Source of the DNA: Flavobacteriales bacterium
GTDB taxonomy: Bacteria > Bacteroidota > Bacteroidia > Flavobacteriales > JADGDT01
Reading direction: 5' to 3'
Length of the DNA: 15,143 nucleotides
Assembly: GCA_023145275.1 (NCBI GenBank)
Contig: JAGLEB010000177.1
Span: 1 to 15,143 of the forward strand
The notes under the pieces are model-generated. The model was not told the DNA's origin. It searched no databases and was given only the letters and a program-made list of their open reading frames with translations. Position numbers and translations under genes: made by a program. Shown piece by piece: positions 1-7,298 of this stretch (the first letter of the stretch is position 1; every line of letters begins with the position of its first letter).

Positions 1-1043
1 GGTGTGATTTTCATTTTTATACAAGCTGTGGCAATAACGAAATTCATATTTCCAGAAGGGGTAGAGCCAGGGTTGTAATCAGAAGCTAGAGCTAAAGGTA
101 GTCCGGAATCTATAATTTTACGTGCCGGCGTATATGGGATACTCAAGAAGTAGGAACAACTTGGTAAAGCCACAGGCATGGTGTCTGATCCTTTTAATGC
201 TTCAATGTCTTCGCTGTTCATCACTTCGAGGTGATCAACCGAAAGTGCTCCGTATTTTACACCTATTTGTACTCCTCCAATTGAATTAAATTGATTTACA
301 TGTATCTTGGATTTTAAACCATATTTTTTTCCTGCTTTTAGAATCATTTCAGTATCGGCAACTGAGAAATATCCTGTTTCGCAGAAAACATCTACAAAGT
401 CGGCCAGCTTTTCTTTAGCAATTAAAGGCATCAATTCATCGACTAACATTTTCATGTAGCCTTCCTTATTGTCTTTAAATTCTGTTGGTACGGCGTGAGC
501 ACCCAAGAAAGTAGATTTAATTTCAGCATTAGAGTTCTCTTTCAATTTATTGATTACTCTAAGCATTTTTAATTCTGACTCTATGCTAAGTCCGTAGCCA
601 GATTTTATTTCAACGGCACCGGTACCTTGTTCTATTATTTCGTCAAGGCGCTCTTTGCTTTCAAGGTAAAGTTGCTCTTCACTAATTTCAGAAAGTTTTT
701 TAGCAGAATTCAATATTCCTCCTCCACGATTTGCAATTTCTTCGTAAGACAATCCGTTTATTTTATCAACAAACTCTCCTTCGCGATTTCCGGCATAAAC
801 AATATGTGTGTGCGAATCGGCATAGCTAGGCATCACTATTCTACCAGTACAGTCTATAGCTTCAAACCCCATCATCTCAGGGGCATCATCCATACTCCCG
901 TATTCAGCTATTTCGCCATTAATACTTAGTAGGAACGCATTTTTTATTGTTGGAAGAATTTTCATTTCCTCACCAGCAACAAACGAAATTGGTTCAGGAC
1001 GTACCTGAACCAATTCTTTGATATTTATGAACAATTTAATCAT
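1..1043 (-). CDS. hutI: Imidazolonepropionase, C-terminus cut by window edge
   Basis: Third enzyme of histidine breakdown: a cytosolic amidohydrolase-fold metal enzyme that opens the imidazolone ring to give N-formimino-glutamate. I translated the minus strand from the ATG at 1043-1041; 347 residues stay open to the window edge, so roughly the last 60 of about 410 are missing. Visible family landmarks are the metal-binding H78-T-H80 after PSYADS, the EIKSGYG block at 145-151, GAHAVP at 181-186, H248 in IHVNQF, VDHLE with H271, and ASDYNPGS with D322. The start shares one base with the hutU stop (TAATG), which points to translational coupling in a hutH-hutU-hutI operon. Identity is firm; only the C-terminus and the genes beyond it are unseen. 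Confidence 0.96.
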   Translation of the reverse strand, partial: MIKLFINIKELVQVRPEPISFVAGEEMKILPTIKNAFLLSINGEIAEYGSMDDAPEMMGFEAIDCTGRIVMPSYADSHTHIVYAGNREGEFVDKINGLSYEEIANRGGGILNSAKKLSEISEEQLYLESKERLDEIIEQGTGAVEIKSGYGLSIESELKMLRVINKLKENSNAEIKSTFLGAHAVPTEFKDNKEGYMKMLVDELMPLIAKEKLADFVDVFCETGYFSVADTEMILKAGKKYGLKSKIHVNQFNSIGGVQIGVKYGALSVDHLEVMNSEDIEALKGSDTMPVALPSCSYFLSIPYTPARKIIDSGLPLALASDYNPGSTPSGNMNFVIATACIKMKIT

Positions 1044-3040
1044 TAGAATAATTTTTCTAGTAGTTTATCTTCAACTAAATTTGGTAGAGTAACTTTTAGA
1101 TTCGGCGATCTGTCCATTTCTCTTTTTATAGCAAATATTGCTTCTTTATTTCTAGCCCAGCTCCTACGTGCAACACCGTTGTTTACATCAAAGAAAAGCA
1201 TTTTTTTAAGTCTAGTATCAGCTTCATTAGTACCATCTAAAAGCATTCCGAAACCACCATTTGTTACTTCTCCCCAGCCAACTCCACCTCCGTTATGGAT
1301 TGATACCCATGTAGCTCCACGGAAACTATCGCCAATTACATTGTGGATAGCCATATCAGCAGTGAATTTAGAACCGTCGTATATGTTTGAAGTTTCGCGA
1401 TATGGAGAATCTGTACCACTAACATCGTGGTGATCTCTACCTAATACAACGGGGCCAATTTTTCCTTGGGCAATTGCTTTATTAAACGCTTCGGCTATTT
1501 TGGCTCTACCCTCAGCATCAGCGTAAAGAATACGTGCTTGAGATCCAACAACCATTTTATTTTTCTTGGCATCTTTAATCCAAGTGATATTGTCTTGCAT
1601 TTGAAGCTGAATTTCTTCAGGAGAATGCTCCATAATCTCTTGTAGAACATTCATAGCAATTTCATCTGTAATATCTAAATCTTCGGGTTTCCCTGAAGCA
1701 CAAACCCAACGGAAAGGCCCGAAACCATAGTCGAAACACATCGGCCCAAGTATATCTTGAACATAAGATTTGTATTTGAAGTCGATGTTGTTTTCTGCCA
1801 TTACATCAGCTCCTGCTCTAGAAGCTTCAAGTAAAAAGGCATTTCCGTAATCGAAAAAATAAGTTCCTTTTGCAGTGTGATTGTTGACAGCTGCAGCATG
1901 ACGGCGTAATGTTTCCTGAACTTTCTCTTTGAATAAATCTGGTTCTTCGCGAATCAACCTGTTTGATTCTTCGTAAGAAATTCCAACAGGGTAGTATCCT
2001 CCAGTCCATGGGATGTGTAGAGAAGTTTGATCAGAACCAACATGTATAAAGATATCTTCTTCATCGAAACGCTCCCAAACATCAACAATGTTTCCAATGT
2101 AAGCTATTGATATTACTTCGTTGTTTGCTTGTGCCTTAAGTACTCTAGTGAGTAAATCGTCCATGTTGTCTACCAATACATCAACCCATCCTTGCTCGTG
2201 ACGTTTTGTGGCAGCCATTGGGTTTACCTCCGCAGCAACAGTAATACAACCAGCAATATTTCCGGCTTTTGGCTGAGCTCCACTCATACCACCTAAGCCC
2301 GCTGTTAAGAATATTTTACCAGAAGGATTGTCTCCTTTTGGGAGGATCTTCCTGAATGCATTCATTACTGTAATTGTAGTTCCGTGAACAATTCCTTGTG
2401 GACCGATATACATGAATGATCCTGCAGTCATCTGTCCGTATTGAGTTACTCCAAGAGCATTGTATTTTTCCCAATCATCAGGTTTAGAGTAGTTAGGAAT
2501 CATCATTCCATTAGTGACAATAACTCTAGGAGCCTCTTTTGATGATGGGAAAATCCCCATTGGGTGTCCAGAGTATAAATGAAGAGTTTGCTCATTAGTC
2601 ATCGTTGCTAAATACTGTAACGTAAGAAGGTATTGTGCCCAATTCTGAAAAACAGCTCCATTTCCTCCATAGGTGATTAGTTCTTCAGGGTGTTGTGCCA
2701 CGGCAGGATCTAGATTGTTTTGCATCATTACCATTATAGATCTAGCCTGTAGAGAAACTCCAGGATATTCTACAATGTCCCTAGCGTAAATTTTGTACGA
2801 TGGCTTGAAACGGTACATGTAAATTCTACCGAAATCTTTCAATTCTTGGGCAAATTCGCTAGATAATTCTTCGTGCCATTCTTTTGGGAAATAACGAAGA
2901 GCATTGCGAATAGCAAGTTGTTTTTCGTCAATTGATAGAATGTCTTTTCTTTTTGGAGCTCTATTTATGTCTTTAGGGTAAACATGTGGAGCGGGAAGCT
3001 CTGATGGTATTCCCTGTAATATTTCTTCTTTGAATGTCAT
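1043..3040 (-). CDS. hutU: Urocanate hydratase (urocanase), long form
   Basis: Second step of histidine catabolism: NAD-dependent hydration of urocanate to 4-imidazolone-5-propionate in the cytosol. At 665 residues it is about 100 longer than the common proteobacterial and Bacillus enzyme (about 555) and close in length to the animal enzyme. Recognisable segments are TYGGNGAVFQNW (123-134), the ATLHLYSGHP-like block (151-160), the glycine-rich NAD-binding stretch GLGGMSGAQPKAG (248-260), the FDYGFGPFRWVCASG region (436-450), GRDHHDVSGTDSPYRET (534-550) and a C-terminal NGGGVGWGEVTNGGFGM block (583-599). The last block has the GWGEV wording I associate with the long subfamily. It is preceded by a heptamer repeat array and a leader of about 60 nt with no clear promoter, and it is followed by hutI with a one-base overlap. 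Confidence 0.97.
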   Translation of the reverse strand: MTFKEEILQGIPSELPAPHVYPKDINRAPKRKDILSIDEKQLAIRNALRYFPKEWHEELSSEFAQELKDFGRIYMYRFKPSYKIYARDIVEYPGVSLQARSIMVMMQNNLDPAVAQHPEELITYGGNGAVFQNWAQYLLTLQYLATMTNEQTLHLYSGHPMGIFPSSKEAPRVIVTNGMMIPNYSKPDDWEKYNALGVTQYGQMTAGSFMYIGPQGIVHGTTITVMNAFRKILPKGDNPSGKIFLTAGLGGMSGAQPKAGNIAGCITVAAEVNPMAATKRHEQGWVDVLVDNMDDLLTRVLKAQANNEVISIAYIGNIVDVWERFDEEDIFIHVGSDQTSLHIPWTGGYYPVGISYEESNRLIREEPDLFKEKVQETLRRHAAAVNNHTAKGTYFFDYGNAFLLEASRAGADVMAENNIDFKYKSYVQDILGPMCFDYGFGPFRWVCASGKPEDLDITDEIAMNVLQEIMEHSPEEIQLQMQDNITWIKDAKKNKMVVGSQARILYADAEGRAKIAEAFNKAIAQGKIGPVVLGRDHHDVSGTDSPYRETSNIYDGSKFTADMAIHNVIGDSFRGATWVSIHNGGGVGWGEVTNGGFGMLLDGTNEADTRLKKMLFFDVNNGVARRSWARNKEAIFAIKREMDRSPNLKVTLPNLVEDKLLEKLF

Positions 3041-3100
3041 TTTATTTTAATGTTTAATCGTTGATTTGATTAATTGTTTCAATAGATGTCTGTAATTGTC

Positions 3101-3233
3101 AACCAGCAACCAGTAACGAGTAACCAGTAACGAGTAACCAGTAACCAGAAACCAGCAACCAGCAACCAGCAACCAGTAACGAGTAACGAGTAACCAGCAA
3201 CCAGGAACGAGTAACCAGTAACGAGTAACCAGT
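3101..3233. repeat. Tandem array of 19 degenerate 7-bp repeats between hutH and hutU
   Basis: Nineteen heptamers run without any insertion or deletion for 133 bp. Read on the plus strand, the units are AACCAGT (6), AACGAGT (6), AACCAGC (5), AACCAGA (1) and AACCAGG (1). Only position 4 (C or G) and position 7 vary, and G at position 4 always comes with T at position 7. The order is C T G T G T a C C C T G G C g G T G T, where T = AACCAGT, G = AACGAGT, C = AACCAGC, a = AACCAGA and g = AACCAGG. Alternating T-G pairs suggest partly 14-bp duplications. The array ends three bases before the hutH stop codon and would be transcribed as ACUGGUU, ACUCGUU and GCUGGUU units in a hutH-hutU mRNA. It contains no strand self-complementarity, so it is not a hairpin array. 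Confidence 0.97.
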
Positions 3234-3235
3234 AC

Positions 3236-4726
3236 CTATCTCACTCTAAAAGCTTGATTTTTCACCATGTTTATCATGTTATTAATATCATCTTTAAGTA
3301 TTCTATCATCTTCAAGTTTGTCAACTTTTTTACGAATCACGGCGTAAGTTTCTTCTACTATTGCTGAGAAATTAGCTGGTCTACGGAACTCTAAAGCTTG
3401 TGCAGCATACATTAGTTCTATTGCCAAAATCTTTTCGATGTTTCCAAGTATCTGATTGAATTTACGTCCTGAAATGCTTCCCATTGATACGTGGTCTTCC
3501 TGTCCTAATGATGTAGGTACACTATCGGCAGATGGTGGAAAACATAAAGATTTGTTTTCAGTTACTAAAGCAGCAGTTGTGTATTGAGGAATCATAAAAC
3601 CTGAATTTAATCCACCACTAGCTGTAAGTAAACGAGGTAATCCGTATTTGCCTTCTAATAGTAAATAGCACCTTCTGTCTGAAATGTTTCCTAATTCGGA
3701 AGCAGCTAAAGCACCATAGTCAATGGCCATAGCAAGTGGTTGACCGTGGAAATTACCACCTGATATTGCTTCAGTTTCGCTTAATACAATAGGATTATCA
3801 GTAACAGAATTCATCTCAATAGTAGCTAATTCTAATAGGTGATAGAATGCGTTTCTAGATGCTCCGTGTACCTGAGGTATACATCGTAATGAATATGGAT
3901 CTTGAACTCTCTCACAAGTTAAATGTGATGCGATATTTTCAGATCCATCTACCAACATTCTCATTCGCTCAGCAACATGTTGAGTCCCTTTGAAAGGTCG
4001 AATAGAATGAAGCTCTGCTTTGAAAGGAGATTCACTTCCTTTGTACCCTTCTAGGCTCATCGCTCCAGAAAGGTCAGCTAGATCTAGTAAGTATTCCATT
4101 TTATTTAACCCAATGATTGTATGTGCTAAAATAAATTGAGTACCATTAATTAAACCTAAACCTTCTTTTGCAGCAAGTTTTATTGGCTCAAGTTTATGAT
4201 CTGCCAAAATTGTTTTAGCATCAACAACTTTATCACCAATCCAGAAATCGCCTTCGCCTAAAAGAGGTAAGAATAAGTGCGATAAAGGAGCTAAATCTCC
4301 AGATGCACCCACAGACCCTTGCTCAGGAACTACAGGTAATAAATCATTTTCAATAAAATATATAATGCGTTCGATTAACGAAACTCTAACTCCTGAAAAA
4401 CCCTGACATAAAGCGTGAACTTTAGTTATCATCATGATTTTCGATAATTTCTTATCAATAGAGTTGCCAACACCTACGGCGTGAGTTATCAAAAGATTTT
4501 CTTGAAGCTTACTAGTTTCCTCAGGAGAAATTTGTACATCGCATAAAGGCCCGAAACCAGTATTGATGCCGTAAACTGCATTGAAGCCGTTTGACATTAC
4601 ATCAACTTTGCGTCTACACTCATTAACTTTTGTAATTGCTTCGTCTGTTAAAACTGCTTTTAACTCTCCGTGTGCAATAGCTATAACTTTGTCAACAGAA
4701 AGTTGATCTATACCGTACTTAAACAT
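3236..4726 (-). CDS. hutH: Histidine ammonia-lyase (histidase)
   Basis: Entry enzyme of the hut pathway: non-oxidative deamination of L-histidine to trans-urocanate and ammonia. The 496 residues match the usual length of about 500-510. The A141-S142-G143 triad within GSVGASGDLAPLSH is the site that cyclises to the MIO electrophile. Other active-site blocks are Y52 in VYGINTGFG, NGTQ (194-197), DPYSLRCIPQVHG (276-288), GGNFHGQP (323-330) and GQEDHVSMGS (408-417). It is the first gene of the minus-strand operon, with the start chosen at ATG 4726-4724 directly downstream of a consensus Bacteroidota promoter. An 82-bp divergent region separates it from a LysR-type gene. Its TAG stop (3238-3236) almost abuts the heptamer array. 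Confidence 0.98.
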   Translation of the reverse strand: MFKYGIDQLSVDKVIAIAHGELKAVLTDEAITKVNECRRKVDVMSNGFNAVYGINTGFGPLCDVQISPEETSKLQENLLITHAVGVGNSIDKKLSKIMMITKVHALCQGFSGVRVSLIERIIYFIENDLLPVVPEQGSVGASGDLAPLSHLFLPLLGEGDFWIGDKVVDAKTILADHKLEPIKLAAKEGLGLINGTQFILAHTIIGLNKMEYLLDLADLSGAMSLEGYKGSESPFKAELHSIRPFKGTQHVAERMRMLVDGSENIASHLTCERVQDPYSLRCIPQVHGASRNAFYHLLELATIEMNSVTDNPIVLSETEAISGGNFHGQPLAMAIDYGALAASELGNISDRRCYLLLEGKYGLPRLLTASGGLNSGFMIPQYTTAALVTENKSLCFPPSADSVPTSLGQEDHVSMGSISGRKFNQILGNIEKILAIELMYAAQALEFRRPANFSAIVEETYAVIRKKVDKLEDDRILKDDINNMINMVKNQAFRVR

Positions 4727-4749
4727 GTTTTTTATTTTTTTGGTTGCTA

Positions 4750-4782
4750 CAAATTTAATCTTTAGATTTGATATCTAACAAT
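4750..4782 (-). promoter_or_regulatory. hutH promoter, Bacteroidota -33/-7 type
   Basis: Read on the minus strand, TAAATTTG (4757-4750) matches the TAnnTTTG -7 element. ATTG (4782-4779) lies 21 nt upstream as a -33 element. This puts the transcription start near 4745, giving a leader of roughly 20 nt before the hutH ATG. The palindrome at 4762-4778 fills the spacer between the two elements. Confidence 0.65.
4762..4778. promoter_or_regulatory. Candidate LysR-type operator palindrome
   Basis: TTAGAT-TTGAT-ATCTAA is a perfect 6-bp inverted repeat with a 5-bp spacer, in the 82-bp gap between hutH and the divergent LysR-type gene. Its size and AT-rich dyad fit LysR-family binding sites, although it does not contain a strict T-N11-A core. 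Its place between the -33 and -7 elements of the hutH promoter would allow direct control. Binding is inferred from position only. Confidence 0.5.
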
Positions 4783-4808
4783 ATTATATTTTACAGTAAT
4801 TGATAACT

Positions 4809-5708
4809 ATGAGTAATCAAATAGAGGTTCGTCATATAAAATATTTTCTTGCTGTGGCCGAGGAATTACATTTCCGCAAGGCAGCAGAAAAGCTTTTTGT
4901 TTCTCAACCTGGTTTGAGCAAGCAAATAAAACAAATGGAGGGAGAGTTGGGCATTACTCTTTTCGAGAGGCACAATAGGAAGGTCGTACTCACAAAGGCA
5001 GGCGAATTTTTGAAGGCAGAACTTACTATAAATCTTAAAAATCTAGAAAATATATTTAGGAGAGCTAAGCTATTAGATGATGGAGTAGAGGGTAATTTAA
5101 GATTTGGCTATGTTGGTTCGGCAATGCACGAAATTATACCAAATACGATGTTGGTGTTTAGTGATAAATATCCGAATGTAACTTTCAACTTAGACGAGAT
5201 GGATAACAATAAGCAGTTGATAGCTTTATTAAACCACAGTATTGATTTGGGGTTTGTGAGGTATCGAAATATACCTGTAGGTTTAGAGGAAGTAACAAAA
5301 TACGAGGATACATTTTCTTTAGTTTTACCAAAAGATCACAGTATAAACGAAAGTAACTTTAAAAGTTTAAAGCAGTTCAAAGATGAGCCATTTATTCTTT
5401 TTGACGAATCTTACAGTGTATCGTATTACGAAATAATTATGAGCATATTTGGCGAATATGATTTCAAACCAAAGGTTTCTCACAATTCCGTAAATGCAAA
5501 TTCAATTTTCAGATTAGTTGAGAAAAATTTTGGAGTGTCAATAATTCCTACGCCATTAAAGTTAGGCTACGATATGGACGTTAAGTTTATAGAGTTGAAA
5601 AACATTAAGCAACGCACATCGTTGAGAGTTGTGAGAAATCCAAACAATCAGAACCCAAGTTTAAATAATTTTATAAAGATGTTGGCTAATGAAGAAGATA
5701 TTTACTAA
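4809..5708 (+). CDS. LysR-family transcriptional regulator, probable hut regulator
   Basis: DNA-binding regulator of 299 residues, the normal LysR size. The N-terminal winged helix-turn-helix is clear: RHIKYFLAVAEELHF (8-22), AAEKLFVSQPGLSKQIKQME (25-44), then LGITLFERHNRKVVLTKAG (47-65). A helical linker follows to about residue 90, and the effector domain (about 94-295) begins GNLRFGYVGSA. I chose ATG 4809; a TTG at 4800 would add only three residues and is less likely. The RHIKYF...EELHF...QPGLS wording resembles the CatR/BenM side of the family. It is divergent from hutH across 82 bp holding a palindrome, so control of the hut operon, with urocanate or histidine as effector, is a reasonable inference. 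Proteobacteria use HutC and Bacillus HutP instead. The stop codon overlaps that of the convergent marC-like gene. Confidence 0.93.
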   Translation: MSNQIEVRHIKYFLAVAEELHFRKAAEKLFVSQPGLSKQIKQMEGELGITLFERHNRKVVLTKAGEFLKAELTINLKNLENIFRRAKLLDDGVEGNLRFGYVGSAMHEIIPNTMLVFSDKYPNVTFNLDEMDNNKQLIALLNHSIDLGFVRYRNIPVGLEEVTKYEDTFSLVLPKDHSINESNFKSLKQFKDEPFILFDESYSVSYYEIIMSIFGEYDFKPKVSHNSVNANSIFRLVEKNFGVSIIPTPLKLGYDMDVKFIELKNIKQRTSLRVVRNPNNQNPSLNNFIKMLANEEDIY

Positions 5709-6325
5709 AGATTAAAAGCGAGTTTTATTCCCGAGATAATCATGTCTACCCCTATTACTCCAATAATTAATCCCATTATTTTAGAGATTACTTGAATCAC
5801 GTTGCTACCAAGTTTATCCGTAAGAAACTCACTAGAGCGGAAAGCAGCATAAGTCATAAGTATCACTATAGCAAAAGATGTAATTGTAGTAATAATAGTA
5901 ATTGGATTATCGGGATGAACATAATTCATAGCCGTAACAATTGTACCTGGCCCAGCCAAAATAGGAGTAGCTAATGGAGAAATTGCTTGTCCGATATCAA
6001 AATCTTTTAGAGCAATTTTTGTATTTTTTGTAGAAGGTTTTTTAGACTGAATCATATCTACAGCAACAATGCTTATAATAAAACCGCCAAATATTTTAAA
6101 GCTTGGAATTGTTATTCCGAAAAATTTAAAAAGGTAAGATCCAGAAATTACAAACACCGAAACAATAATAAATGCTATTAATGTAGCTTTAAATGCAACA
6201 GCTTTTTTTGTATTGTCATCAGCATCCTTTGTAAGGGTAATAAAAAATGGAGTCATAGCAATAGGGTTCATTATAGCAAATAAACCCGAGAAAGAAGCTA
6301 TTAAATATATTAGTGTTTGATCCAT
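5705..6325 (-). CDS. MarC-family integral membrane protein
   Basis: A 206-residue polytopic inner-membrane protein of the MarC (UPF0056) family, whose transport role is still not settled. About six hydrophobic segments are visible: near 5-30, 45-65, 72-92, 113-133, 141-161 and 178-203. Family signatures are N20-P21 in AIMNPIAMTPFF and the SPLATPILAGPGTI block (116-129). A charged loop (93-111) separates the two halves, which look like an internal repeat since each half has its own P-rich re-entrant block. The gene converges on the LysR-type gene, and the two stop codons overlap in CTAA. It starts 15 bp past the T-run of a terminator hairpin that follows the upstream gene, so its own promoter is unclear. 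Despite the name, there is no evidence of multidrug resistance. Confidence 0.93.
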   Translation of the reverse strand: MDQTLIYLIASFSGLFAIMNPIAMTPFFITLTKDADDNTKKAVAFKATLIAFIIVSVFVISGSYLFKFFGITIPSFKIFGGFIISIVAVDMIQSKKPSTKNTKIALKDFDIGQAISPLATPILAGPGTIVTAMNYVHPDNPITIITTITSFAIVILMTYAAFRSSEFLTDKLGSNVIQVISKIMGLIIGVIGVDMIISGIKLAFNL

Positions 6326-6339
6326 TAATTTTTTTGTTA

Positions 6340-6384
6340 AAAGAAAAAAGTGGCATATTTATTTAAAAATAGCCACATTTTTGT
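6340..6384. terminator. Terminator hairpin after the TPR-like gene (minus strand)
   Basis: GTGGC (6350-6354) pairs with GCCAC (6372-6376), and an inner TATTT/AAATA helix (6356-6360, 6367-6371) closes a small A/T loop. On the minus strand the stem is followed by TTTTTTCTTTT, a good U-tract. On the plus strand there is a weaker ATTTTTG. It most likely ends the 193-residue gene upstream, partly insulating marC. Confidence 0.75.
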
Positions 6385-6402
6385 ATTACTTTTTATTGTT
6401 GT

Positions 6403-6984
6403 TTATCTTCTACGTCCTTTTCCTCCACCCATTCTAAAGTGGTCCATGTTTTTTTGAACAGGCATTTTCATTTGCCCTTGAAGCATCTTAATCTGGTCAG
6501 TTAGCATTTTTGTTTTATCTAACTTCTTAGCTGCTGTTAAGAGTTTTTGAGCTTCTTGCTTTCTTCCTTTTGCCATCAATAAAGCTGCCAATTGCAAATT
6601 AGCCATAGCCTTATCATGATCCATATTTAATCCTATGTCTAGAGCCTTTTTGAAGTTTTTTTCAGCTTCGTTCATAGCTTTCCCAGTCTGTTTCTGAGAG
6701 TTTATCAAGCCCATTAAATAAGCGTAGTACGCTCGCTGTGATTTTATTAAGCTAGCATCAGGATTTTTTATGTATCCAAGAAATTTTTCAGTTTTAACAA
6801 AATCTTGTTTTCTTAAGTACCAAAAAGCCAAAAGTATCATTTCGTTTCTGAAATATGTAAAAAGTATAATTCCACCTAAAAGGATCACCATTATACCATT
6901 ACCAATTTCTCTGTCTACAATAAGGTAAATACCAAATGCGAATAGTAACACAGATAAACCTATTCTAATAATTTTTGATAACAT
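6403..6984 (-). CDS. Small membrane protein with TPR-like helical repeats
   Basis: Unrecognised 193-residue protein. Residues 6-23 and 29-45 are two hydrophobic segments forming a short membrane hairpin (DREIGNG between them). A cytoplasmic helical part follows. Two stretches look like tetratricopeptide units: 83-118 (AYYAYLMGLINSQ...AEKNFKKALDIG) and 126-157 (AMANLQLAALLMAKGRKQEA...LLTAAKKLD). The end is basic and glycine-rich (MGGGKGRRR). TPRs bind other proteins, so a membrane-tethered scaffold role is possible, but no function can be assigned. A TACTTTTG promoter element lies 94 bp upstream and a hairpin terminator 20 bp downstream, so it may be monocistronic. Start ATG 6984 is the only one that keeps the first membrane segment whole. 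Confidence 0.85.
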   Translation of the reverse strand: MLSKIIRIGLSVLLFAFGIYLIVDREIGNGIMVILLGGIILFTYFRNEMILLAFWYLRKQDFVKTEKFLGYIKNPDASLIKSQRAYYAYLMGLINSQKQTGKAMNEAEKNFKKALDIGLNMDHDKAMANLQLAALLMAKGRKQEAQKLLTAAKKLDKTKMLTDQIKMLQGQMKMPVQKNMDHFRMGGGKGRRR

Positions 6985-7077
6985 ATATTTTCGTTAAAAG
7001 TTCAAAGTCTAAAAATTAAAATTCTAAAGTATGCCACCCGTGATAGTTGAGGTGCTTTAAAATTTCTTTTACGGCGG

Positions 7078-7085
7078 CAAAAGTA
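7078..7085 (-). promoter_or_regulatory. -7 promoter element for the TPR-like gene
   Basis: On the minus strand TACTTTTG is an exact TAnnTTTG match, followed by the CCGCC often seen just after such elements. I see no good TTG at -33. Transcription would start near 7071, giving a leader of about 87 nt. Confidence 0.5.
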
Positions 7086-7160
7086 AACATTTTTCGAAAA
7101 TAGACTGATATTATATTGAGATTTTACAAAATCAGAATATTCTTTTCTTTAATCTTCAGT

Positions 7161-7200
7161 TATAATACCTCAAATCCATTTGCGGATTTAAGGTAATATA
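7161..7200. repeat. Inverted repeat, 17-bp arms, 6-nt loop
   Basis: Left arm TATAATACCTCAAATCC and right arm GGATTTAAGGTAATATA pair at 15 of 17 positions around the loop ATTTGC. There is no T-run after either arm, and it lies between divergent genes, so it is not an ordinary terminator. Confidence 0.8.
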
Positions 7201-7298
7201 TAAACTAGGGTTCTCTTAATGGAAATTAACTTGTTCTTAGAACAGTATTTTAGTCTTAAGATGATGAGGAATTGAAGTATTATTCGTGCTTAAAACTA

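Noticed and set aside
627..929. Plus-strand open frame of 100 codons
   Set aside because: It is antisense to hutI, whose conserved motifs fill the other strand; the frame has no recognisable domain.
3101..3233. CRISPR array
   Set aside because: The units are 7 bp with no spacers of unique sequence, and no cas gene is nearby.
4785..4792. Promoter TATATTTT for the LysR-type gene
   Set aside because: The element has T in place of the last G, and the nearest TTTG (4767-4770) is only 14 nt upstream, so the spacing is wrong.
5705..6325. Antibiotic-resistance role for the MarC-like protein
   Set aside because: The family name comes from its place near a resistance locus in E. coli; no such function is supported by this sequence or its neighbours.
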